NCBI GenBank assembly: GCA_014380365.1
Contig: JACMJZ010000003.1
Span: forward strand, 1-64,000
From: Pyrinomonadaceae bacterium
Lineage (GTDB): Bacteria > Acidobacteriota > Blastocatellia > Pyrinomonadales > Pyrinomonadaceae
Length of the DNA: 64,000 nt
Reading direction: 5' to 3'
Shown: one piece after another, positions 55,737 to 64,000 of the stretch
How the letters are laid out: each line of letters starts with the position of its first letter
Position numbering within the stretch: position 1 is the stretch's first letter
Program-made: the position numbers and the translations under genes
Notes under the pieces: model-generated
Database searches by the model: none
Seen by the model: the letters and a program-made list of their open reading frames with translations, nothing else
Told to the model about the DNA's origin: nothing

Positions 55737-55879
55737 GAAAGTAAACAGCAAACAGCAATCAGTTAACAGCAATCGGCGATAGCAAAGCGGCGGTTGGTGG
55801 CTGTTACCAACCAGCGATCACCAAGAACGAACTGCCCGGCTGTTTGCAGTTTGCTGATTGCTGTTTGCTGTTTGCTTTC
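55737..55879. repeat. AACAGCAAACAGC-type inverted repeat, family F
   Basis: GAAAGTAAACAGCAAACAGC (55737 on) pairs with GCTGTTTGCTGTTTGCTTTC (55860-55879). Further AACAGCAATC units lie inside. It occupies the gap between the small membrane protein and the DUF4350-like gene. Confidence 0.75.
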
Positions 55880-55883
55880 TTTG

Positions 55884-56786
55884 CTACTTCAGCAGACCCG
55901 ATAGCCAGTGCATGATGTTCAGCGCCAGTTGCTGGTTGTCGATGTCAGCGGTGTTCATGCCAAACGGTCTATTGTCACTGCCGGTTACTTGCGCGGAAAG
56001 CATTGCCGCATCGGCAAGCACTACGGTTCGTCCTCTTCCCAGGCGGAAGGCGACACCTTGCGCCCGGCCAGCGGCGGAGCCAGTTTGATCGACGGCAGTG
56101 TCTGCGAGTTTCAGGAAGCCGTCGCTACCCGCCGGACCTTTCAACGAGTGCCCCATAAAAGTCATCACACGATCTACGCGCTCCGTTTCATTACGCCCGT
56201 TTGTGATCGCGTGCGTTGCAAGCAGTTGATTCTCGCGCGAATAAACCAGGACACTCGCATCGTTTGAACCTTTATCTGAATTCGCGGGATCGGTTGTGTA
56301 AGCTTTACTCAACTCAACCCCCAGGCGCGTCGCCAGAATTTCTGTTGCCGCCGCGAAGGGAGCGGGATCCGCGACCAAAAGCAGCGCGCCACCGCCGCGA
56401 ATCCAGTCAGTAACCACGTCGCATTCTTGCGCCGTAAAGGCCGGACCGTCGGCGCCATCATCATCTGAGTCTTCCGCGCCCAGTGGATTCACAATGACGA
56501 GAATCTTAAAAGTCTTAAGCGACTCTTTGGTGAATGGCTTGCGGTTGACGACGATGTGGTAGCCATCACGGAAGAGCAGGTCGGCAAAGGGTTTGTAGCG
56601 TCCGTTTATGCTCTCAGAATTGTAATGGGCTTCGTCGAAGAGAACGCGCGGAAAGTTCCTGGTGAAGGCTGGACTATCCACTGTCGCTTTGAAAAGCGGG
56701 TCGGCACTCTGCTGGGAATGAGCGGTTCCGCCAACCAGAAGCAGTAGTAAAAACCCAAATAAGACTCTGGAGAATTTGGTGATCAT
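55884..56786 (-). CDS. Secreted DUF4350-like protein
   Basis: The 300-residue protein has a signal peptide (VLFGFLLLLLVGGTAHSQQ). The mature part has a ThuA/GATase-like Rossmann core: RVLFDEAHYNSESINGRYKP, then LKTFKILVIVNPLGAED, then CDVVTDWIRGGGALLLVADPAPF, with a final LALNIMHWLSGLL. It resembles DUF4350 periplasmic proteins that accompany membrane machineries, but no such partner is present. The acidic run EDSDDDGAD (about 104-112) may bind calcium. Function is unknown. Confidence 0.75.
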   Translation of the reverse strand: MITKFSRVLFGFLLLLLVGGTAHSQQSADPLFKATVDSPAFTRNFPRVLFDEAHYNSESINGRYKPFADLLFRDGYHIVVNRKPFTKESLKTFKILVIVNPLGAEDSDDDGADGPAFTAQECDVVTDWIRGGGALLLVADPAPFAAATEILATRLGVELSKAYTTDPANSDKGSNDASVLVYSRENQLLATHAITNGRNETERVDRVMTFMGHSLKGPAGSDGFLKLADTAVDQTGSAAGRAQGVAFRLGRGRTVVLADAAMLSAQVTGSDNRPFGMNTADIDNQQLALNIMHWLSGLLK

Positions 56787-56798
56787 GGTTAGCCATGC

Positions 56799-56830
56799 AG
56801 CGGGGGCAAGCCCGCCTTCCCAACCTTAGA
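56799..56830. repeat. GCAAGCCCGCC-type palindromic repeat
   Basis: GGGGGCAAGCCCGCCTTCCC (56803-56822) followed by AACCTTAGA. It is related to the arms at 1-120. It lies between the DUF4350-like gene and the aminotransferase gene. Confidence 0.6.
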
Positions 56831-56894
56831 GCTTCCGCGACCAGTTCCTCCGCCCATATCTTGAAAGCCGCTCAATCCGTGTCTGAAGGAACTG

Positions 56895-58094
56895 CTAGGA
56901 TCGAGCGCGAAGTTTTTCCAATCGCTCCGCGGCCAACTGAAGAGTCTCGTCCTTTTTGCAGAAACAAAATCTTACTTGCTGGCGGCCGCGCTCCGGAACG
57001 CTGTAGAAACTCGACCCTGGCACACACGCAACCCCAATCTCCCGAATTAAGTGTTTGGTAAACTCGACGTCATCAGCAAAACCAAACTGTGAAATATCGG
57101 TCATGATGTAGTAAGCGCCGTCCGGACTAAACGTTGCGAACCCGGCGTTTTGCAAAACCGGCAGGAGCAGGTTGCGGCGCCGCTCATATTCAGACTGCAA
57201 CGCATCGTAATACTCAGCCGGCAGTGAAAGGGCGTAAGCTCCCGCCGCTTGCAATGGGGCTGCCGCGCCGACTGTAAGGAAGTCGTGAACTTTGCGAATC
57301 GCACCCGTAATTTCCGGCGGTGCGATGCAATAGCCCACGCGCCATCCGGTCACCGAATAAGTCTTCGACATCGAGTTGACGATCACCGTGCGCTCCCGCA
57401 TCCCGGGAATCTGGGCCATGGAAATGTGCGCGATCTCCGCGCCGGCGCGCGGATAGATGATGTGTTCGTAAATCTCATCGGTGAAGCAGAGCGCGTCAAA
57501 CTCCTGGCAAAGCGCCGCGATAAATTCCATCTCCCGGCGGGTGAAAACTTTGCCGGTGGGGTTATTTGGATTACAAACGATTATCGCTTTTGTCTTTGAG
57601 TTGAACGCCGACCGCAACTCCTGCTCGTCAAAACTCCAGTCCGGCGCGCGCAGCGGCACGTAACGGGGCGTCGCATCGGAAAGGATCGCGTCGGGTGCGT
57701 AGTTCTCGTAAAACGGTTCGAAGATGACTACCTCTTCGCCCGGATCAACTGTCGCCATCATCGCGGCGATCATTCCTTCGGTTGAACCGCAGGTGACTGT
57801 GATCTCGGTTTCCGGATCAATGTCGAGACCGAGATAGCGTTTGGTCTTCGTCGCGATAGCTTCGCGGAAATTGCGCGCGCCCCAGGTGATTGCATATTGA
57901 TTGATGTCATCGGCAATGGCCTGCATCGCGACGCGTTTGATGTCTTCGGGCGCCGCGAAATCCGGAAAGCCCTGCGAGAGATTTACCGCGCCGTGCTTGA
58001 GCGCTTCCCGCGTCATCTCGCGAATCACCGATTCAGTGAACAGGCTTGCCTTCTTTGAGACGTGTCGAGTTGCGGAAGGTGCGGGTGTAGGCAT
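56895..58094 (-). CDS. PLP-dependent aminotransferase, class I/II
   Basis: The 399-residue fold-type I aminotransferase has the signature NSMSKTYSVTGWRVGY with the PLP-binding lysine (about K244), an NPNNPTGKVF loop and a C-terminal RFCFCKKDETLQ with the substrate-carboxylate arginine. It most resembles kynurenine/methionine aminotransferases (YbdL/KAT-like), which transaminate aromatic or sulfur amino acids. It lies 19 bases after the esterase gene on the minus strand and probably shares the hut-linked transcript. Confidence 0.9.
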   Translation of the reverse strand: MPTPAPSATRHVSKKASLFTESVIREMTREALKHGAVNLSQGFPDFAAPEDIKRVAMQAIADDINQYAITWGARNFREAIATKTKRYLGLDIDPETEITVTCGSTEGMIAAMMATVDPGEEVVIFEPFYENYAPDAILSDATPRYVPLRAPDWSFDEQELRSAFNSKTKAIIVCNPNNPTGKVFTRREMEFIAALCQEFDALCFTDEIYEHIIYPRAGAEIAHISMAQIPGMRERTVIVNSMSKTYSVTGWRVGYCIAPPEITGAIRKVHDFLTVGAAAPLQAAGAYALSLPAEYYDALQSEYERRRNLLLPVLQNAGFATFSPDGAYYIMTDISQFGFADDVEFTKHLIREIGVACVPGSSFYSVPERGRQQVRFCFCKKDETLQLAAERLEKLRARS

Positions 58095-58113
58095 AACTGT
58101 TCCTCGCTTGGGC

Positions 58114-59065
58114 TTACTGTGCGGCGGTCTTTACATTCGCCGCCGGTTCGCTGAATCTTCGCGCGGCAATCCGGAGAACTTCCTGGACTTGCGCGTCCCA
58201 GTATTTCCAGTTGTGGGTGCCGGGAAGTTGGCGATATTCGTGTGGAAGTTTTAGCTCAACCAGCAATTGCACAAAATCACGATTATCTTTGAAAAGAAAA
58301 TCCTCTGTGCCGCAGTCGATATACAAGTAGGGAAGCGGCGTTTTAGATTGAGATGAAAATTCCCGCGCCAGGCGCAGCACATCGTTGGCTGTGCGCGTGG
58401 GGGAATTGGCCGGACCGAAGGTCTGCATCAGCGAATCTCTTATCGGCCCGGGATCGAGTTCCTTTTCCCCCCACGAGGCAGCGCTGAAAGCACCGCTCAT
58501 GGATGCGGCAAGAGAGAACATCTCCGGACGTTTGAGACCAAACTTCATCGCGCCGTATCCGCCCATCGAAAGCCCGGCAATCGCTCGTCCTTCCCGTTTC
58601 TCGATTGCGCGATATCGGCGCTGCACATCCGGAATCAACTCCTGGATGACGTACGTTTCATACTTGTCCGTCGCGACCGTTGCGCTATCGGTGTACCAGC
58701 CGTTATTGCCTTCCGGCGTCACGATGATCATCGAATGCTGCGCAGCATAGTCGGCCAACTTAGTTTTCGTTGTCCAGTTGTCGTAGTGACCCGTCAGTCC
58801 GTGCAGCAGATACAGCACTGGATAACGTTTCGCTTTCGCGCCCGGCTCGGCGTAGTCCACCGGCAGCACAACTTTGTAAGGCAATGTCTTGCCTACAAGC
58901 GTGCTCTGAAACTGAACAGTCTGGACGCGGCTGTCCTTTTGAGCTTCGCGAGTTGCTTGCGCAGGAGTGCTTGCTGCGGCCGGAGCCCCCGTCGGACCAC
59001 GGTAGAAAAAGTGGGAAACACCTGCCGAAAGAATCAGCGTGATCAGCAGCGGCAGTTTGGAGTGT

Positions 59066-59073
<8 letters not shown>
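58114..59073 (-). CDS. Exported esterase family (antigen-85-like) protein
   Basis: The 319-residue protein has an N-terminal hydrophobic helix ([18 protein letters not shown]) for export. Its alpha/beta-hydrolase esterase domain contains [13 protein letters not shown], the nucleophile GLSMGGYG (about S179), an acid in IDCGTEDFL and a base in GTHNWKYWD. It should hydrolyse an ester or acyl-transfer substrate outside the cytoplasm. Its start overlaps the hutU stop by 8 bases (ATGACTAA), so translation is probably coupled to hutU. An in-frame start further upstream would lie inside hutU and lack the signal. Confidence 0.88.
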
Positions 59074-60736
<1,663 letters not shown>

Positions 60737-60760
60737 CACAAAACTTTCAGCCGGAACAAC

Positions 60761-60882
60761 AAACTATCCACAGATTACGCAGAACGACTGGGTAGTTAAG
60801 TTGCCTCGAGGCTCGCGACGGTACTCCCTCAGCCGTCTAACCAAATAATCTGTGTAATCTGCGAAATCTGTGGATTGTGTTT
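60761..60882. repeat. Inverted repeat upstream of hutU, family C relative
   Basis: AAACTATCCACAGATTACGC (60761 on, then AGA) pairs with the segment 60847-60882 (AATCTGTGTAATCTGCGAAA, TCTGTGGATTGTG). It is close in sequence to the serS/sppA element. It separates the zinc-ribbon gene from hutU. Confidence 0.75.
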
Positions 60883-60900
60883 TTGGAGGCGGACTGTTTT

Positions 60901-61200
60901 CTATCCACCAAAGAGCTTGCCGAAAAAGCCGCCACCCTCGTGTTTGGTTAACTGCTCGAGTTCACCCGAATCAAGCCAAACGCCGCCACACTTGTCGCAA
61001 GTGTCAATCGAAACCTCTTCAACCTTGCTCTCTTGCAAATTCCCGTCGCAACGAGGGCAACGCATCGAAGAAGTGCCGGCGGCTTTGGCCTCTTCCGCCA
61101 CTTTCATCTTCTCCCGCAACTTTTCTATTGCCTCTTTGTTCTTACGGTGAAAATACTCTTCTTCTAATCCTCTTCTCCGCTCATCAAATGCGTCCGCCAT
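60901..61200 (-). CDS. TFIIB-type zinc-ribbon protein
   Basis: The 99-residue protein has a charged helical N terminus (FDERRRGLEEEYFHRKNKEA) and one zinc ribbon, CPRCDG (C48, C51) with CDKCGGVWLDSGELEQL (C68, C71), the zf-TFIIB pattern. The C terminus is Gly/Phe-rich (GGGFFGKLFGG). Such small ribbons are usually of unknown cellular role. It sits between hutH and hutU, separated from each by a palindromic repeat. Confidence 0.85.
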   Translation of the reverse strand: MADAFDERRRGLEEEYFHRKNKEAIEKLREKMKVAEEAKAAGTSSMRCPRCDGNLQESKVEEVSIDTCDKCGGVWLDSGELEQLTKHEGGGFFGKLFGG

Positions 61201-61235
61201 GTGTGCTCCTCCGCCTTTCTTATTCTTTCCAGGAA

Positions 61236-61258
61236 CGCAAACTAACAGTTTGCGTTAC
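61236..61258. repeat. Family-B palindrome carrying the hutH stop codon
   Basis: CGCAAACTAACAGTTTGCG plus TTAC on the plus strand. The minus-strand TAA of hutH (61257-61255) is inside the GTAACGC end of the repeat. Confidence 0.85.
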
Positions 61259-62757
61259 AAATCCTCAAACTCACCTTCGCGAATCGCCTGCGCAATTCGC
61301 TGAATATCGGCAGACATCGAGCGATCGCCGCTCAGCTCCGAGACATGCGACCGAACCACGTCATAAGCGCGTTTGACCCCGTTGCCCGGAAGCAAAGGCG
61401 CACGGAACCCGAGTCCCTGTGCTGCGGTGATTAACTCAATAGCCGTTGCCAGTTCAGCAATCTCGACTATGGAACGCAGCTTCGAGGCGGAAGTCATGCC
61501 CATCGACACGTGGTCTTCTTTGCCGCCATCCGTTGGGACATTATCGACACTCGCCGGGTGGGCTAAGATCTTCGCCTCGCTCAACAGTGCGACCGCTGTC
61601 ACCTGCAGCATCATGAACCCGGACGACGTTCCGGCCTCAGTTGTTAAGAATGGAGGCAGGTCTTCGTTGGCATCAGGATTCACCAGACGATCTATGCGCC
61701 GCTCAGTAATGCTCATCAGATCTGTGATGGCGATGGCGGCGTAATCGAAAGCGAGCGCGAGCGGAGCGCCGTGGAAGTTGCCGCCAGAGAGAACGTCACC
61801 AGCTTCGAAGAAGACCAGTGGATTGTCCGTAGCGCTTCCGGTTTCCGTTTCCACGATTCCGCGCGCGTGCGCGAGCGCATCACGCACCGCTCCGTGCACT
61901 TGCGGCATGCAACGCAAACTGTATGCGTCCTGGATGCGGGGATCGTTTTCCAGATGGGACTTGCGAATCTCGCTGCCGTCTAGCAACTCGCGCAGGTGCC
62001 GAGCCACCTCAACTTGCCCCGGATGAGGACGGGCCGCATGAATGCGTTCATCAAAGGCGACCGGTGTTCCTCGTAGCGCTTCGAGCGACATCGCTCCCGC
62101 AACGTCTGCGAGCTGGGTCAGGCGCTGGGCGCGATGGAGCGCCAGCCCGCCAACCGCACCCATCGCCTGCGTACCATTCAGTAACGCCAGGCCTTCCTTT
62201 GCTTCCAGTTTGAGAGACGCAATCCCGGCTCGTTCAAGCGCCGCGGCGCTGGGTAGACGTTCTCCCCGGTAGAATGCTTCGCCCTCACCAATCGCGGCCA
62301 GCGCGAGATGGGCCAACGGCGCCAAATCCCCGCTCGCTCCCACGGAGCCCTTCTCCGGTATGACGGGCGTAACTCCGCTCTCGAGCATTGCCAGCAACGT
62401 CTCTACGACTATAGGCCGTGCGCCGCTGAATCCACCGGCCAACACATTTGCCCGCAGCAACAGCATTGCCCGAGACTCGCCTTCGGAGAGCGGGTTTCCT
62501 AAGCCGCACGAGTGACTGCGAACCAGGTTCAACTGCAATTCGCTTAGCTTATCGGGCTCGATCCGAACATCGGAGAGTTTGCCAAAACCGGTGTTGATTC
62601 CGTAAACAGCACGGTTATCAGCGACGATTTGCTCTACGACACGCCGCGACGCTTCAATCCGCACGCGTGCTTCATCGGCGAGAGCCACCTGCTCCCCGCC
62701 GTTTGCAACGGCTGCTATTTGATCAAGCGTTAATCGTTGTCCGCGGAGTTGGAGCAT
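61255..62757 (-). CDS. hutH: Histidine ammonia-lyase
   Basis: The 500-residue enzyme deaminates histidine to urocanate. The MIO prosthetic-group tripeptide A141-S142-G143 is in GSVGASGDLAPLAHLAL, with NTGFGKLSD near residue 55 and the later catalytic segments (NATDNPLVF-like SATDNPLVF, NGTQAM) intact. Its length is normal for the family. The stop codon is part of a family-B repeat, so the last residues (EGEFEDL) abut the insertion point. Confidence 0.97.
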   Translation of the reverse strand: MLQLRGQRLTLDQIAAVANGGEQVALADEARVRIEASRRVVEQIVADNRAVYGINTGFGKLSDVRIEPDKLSELQLNLVRSHSCGLGNPLSEGESRAMLLLRANVLAGGFSGARPIVVETLLAMLESGVTPVIPEKGSVGASGDLAPLAHLALAAIGEGEAFYRGERLPSAAALERAGIASLKLEAKEGLALLNGTQAMGAVGGLALHRAQRLTQLADVAGAMSLEALRGTPVAFDERIHAARPHPGQVEVARHLRELLDGSEIRKSHLENDPRIQDAYSLRCMPQVHGAVRDALAHARGIVETETGSATDNPLVFFEAGDVLSGGNFHGAPLALAFDYAAIAITDLMSITERRIDRLVNPDANEDLPPFLTTEAGTSSGFMMLQVTAVALLSEAKILAHPASVDNVPTDGGKEDHVSMGMTSASKLRSIVEIAELATAIELITAAQGLGFRAPLLPGNGVKRAYDVVRSHVSELSGDRSMSADIQRIAQAIREGEFEDL

Positions 62758-62870
62758 AGAAAACAGAGATCAGAGAACAGAGGTCAGCGATCAGAAGTCA
62801 GAGGCCATCCGCCAGACGATTACTGACTTCTGATCGCTGACGTCTGACTTCTGACTTCTGACTTCTGCTC
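62758..62870. repeat. TCTGACTTCTGAC-type inverted repeat with tandem units, family G
   Basis: CAGAGATCAGAGAACAGAGG, then TCAGCGATCAGAAGTCAGAG on the left side, pairs with CTGACTTCTGATCGCTGACG and tandem TGACTTC heptamers (TCTGACTTCTGACTTCTGAC) on the right. It fills the gap between the DUF2270 and hutH genes exactly. Confidence 0.8.
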
Positions 62871-63863
62871 TTAGGCCTTTACCGTGCGGTCCCTATCTGG
62901 CGTTTCTGAAATATCGATTCGGGCGGAGTTTCGTTCCGGCGTTTCGCTGATGTCGATCTTCCGGAATTCTCCAGTTGCAGCGCCACTGCGTACGCGTTGG
63001 CGGGCGCGTTTGGCACGTTGCGTAGTTCGGCCTCCGCCCGTTGCCACTCGCGTCCAACTGGTCATCCGCTTCAAAGGTCGCAGTGAAAATTCATGCTGCG
63101 GCAAAACCTCGCCCGTCGCTTCGCGCAGACGCACCGTGCCGATGGCAAAGATTGCAATCGCCGCATTGAAGAGTACGCCGCAAACAAAAACTGCCCACCC
63201 CGGCACAACGCCAACTGTGGCGCGATCTATAAAGGCGTTGAAGTCACGCGCCGGCAGCGGATGCAGATAGACTTTGAGGTTCCAGCTCAACGCCAGCAAC
63301 GCAAAGATCCAAAGATAGTTGCGGCGTAGTCGCCTGCCAATCGCTTCCCATTCACTAATAGTGAAATGTGGCGTGATCAAATCCGCCGCCAAATGTTCGG
63401 CCCATCCCTCGTCGGGCGGAATGCTCTCAGGAGCCAGCATCTGCGCAAAGTATCCTGTTTCAATTACGCGTACGCGACTCGACCAGATTTCGTAGTAACG
63501 ATACCGCCGCGCTTCCATGATCAAAAAAATAGCTACGAGAATTGAGTTGATGGGAATCACAAAGTGGGCATTGGTGGCCGAACCAAAAACGAATGAAAGG
63601 GTCGCGCCCGCTGTTAGCACGGCCCAGTTTGTAGTTGTATCCAGCCGGTTGCGCCAGGTGTTAGACCGCTGCACCTCCCCGCGATAGAAATGAATCATCG
63701 CGGTATTAAACTCACCGGGCCCCATTCGACGCATCTGCGCTGTAGGCGTGTGCGCCACTCTCTCGGAAGCGGCGCTCTCCGGCGGCACCGCCGGCCGCAA
63801 GCGAACTGGCGCCCGTTCTCCCGAAAGCGGACCCGTTCCTTTTTGCTGCATTTCGGTGGTCAT
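62871..63863 (-). CDS. DUF2270 integral membrane protein
   Basis: The 330-residue protein matches DUF2270: MIHFYRGEVQRSNTWRNRLD then about four transmembrane helices (NWAVLTAGATLSFVFGSA, FVIPINSILVAIFLIMEARR, WIFALLALSWNLKVYLH, WAVFVCGVLFNAAIAIFAIG). N-terminal ~45 and C-terminal ~80 residues are cytosolic and Arg/Pro-rich. The tail ends in a duplicated motif (IDISETPERNSAR, then IDISETPDRDR). Function unknown. It is transcribed toward hutH and could be the first gene of that run. Confidence 0.85.
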   Translation of the reverse strand: MTTEMQQKGTGPLSGERAPVRLRPAVPPESAASERVAHTPTAQMRRMGPGEFNTAMIHFYRGEVQRSNTWRNRLDTTTNWAVLTAGATLSFVFGSATNAHFVIPINSILVAIFLIMEARRYRYYEIWSSRVRVIETGYFAQMLAPESIPPDEGWAEHLAADLITPHFTISEWEAIGRRLRRNYLWIFALLALSWNLKVYLHPLPARDFNAFIDRATVGVVPGWAVFVCGVLFNAAIAIFAIGTVRLREATGEVLPQHEFSLRPLKRMTSWTRVATGGGRTTQRAKRARQRVRSGAATGEFRKIDISETPERNSARIDISETPDRDRTVKA

Positions 63864-64000
63864 CTAGTAGATCGTCCGTGGCATTTCAGCCGGTAATGTC
63901 GGAAGATTCAGCCTCGAAAATAATATAGCACGCAGTTAACATTCGCTCGTAGCTAAGTGCATTTGCATACCCGATTTTTTGCAACGCAGACTTGTTAGTT
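63864..64000. other. Window end without a gene; partial family-B repeat
   Basis: No gene is supported. The last 20 bases (GCAACGCAGACTTGTTAGTT, 63981-64000) are the start of a plus-oriented family-B palindrome, cut by the window edge. Confidence 0.6.

Overview
The window looks like one contig of a high-GC (mostly 55-60 %) Gram-negative bacterium, most probably an Acidobacteriota member of the Blastocatellia/Pyrinomonas type. The pointers are a family of secreted proteins that all end in a DUF4214 tail, a VWFA-related protein of the type common in Acidobacteria, Calx-beta and FG-GAP exoproteins, DUF885, M20 and M64 peptidases, and intergenic spaces packed with palindromic repeats. The taxonomic call is inference. 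No rRNA, tRNA, CRISPR array, insertion sequence or prophage was found.

Layout. 0-8 kb: secreted DUF885 metallopeptidase, PaaI-type thioesterase overlapping an M20 peptidase, nitroreductase, alpha/beta hydrolase, outer-membrane beta-barrel, and a ThuA-like cytosolic protein. 8-22.5 kb, all minus strand: an exoprotein block of five secreted proteins (M64 peptidase, two subtilases, an FG-GAP propeller protein, a lamin-tail protein). All five end in the same DUF4214 module of about 245 residues. A membrane-anchored 217-residue unknown lies inside the block, and an orphan DUF4214 tail lies between two of the genes. 22.5-30 kb: fabG, galU, serS, sppA, mnmA, plus one strikingly AT-rich membrane gene overlapping mnmA. 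30-35.6 kb: a CbbQ/NorQ-type AAA+ ATPase with its 1056-residue VWA partner, an EEP-fold nuclease/phosphatase and a Bcp-type peroxiredoxin. 35.7-41.8 kb: moaA, a DUF5996 protein, an M23 peptidase, a secreted coiled-coil protein between two composite palindromic elements, a VWFA-related protein and a secreted LolA-like protein.

42-51 kb, all minus strand: a protein-quality-control cluster in transcription order hsp20, clpB, hsp20, grpE, groEL, clpA-like. It is preceded by a sigma-70-type promoter whose -35 element overlaps an inverted repeat resembling the HspR operator (HAIR). Holding, disaggregating, folding and degrading machines are therefore encoded together, without groES, dnaK or dnaJ in the window. 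51-57 kb: MscS channel with a cNMP-binding domain, an NRAMP-like transporter paired with a PRC-barrel/MgtE_N/CBS protein, a two-helix membrane protein and a secreted DUF4350-like protein. 57-64 kb: a histidine-catabolism stretch (hutH, a zinc-ribbon protein, hutU) coupled to a secreted esterase and an aminotransferase, then a DUF2270 membrane protein.

About fifteen families of imperfect palindromes occupy most intergenic gaps, often touching stop codons, and one has become part of a coding sequence.
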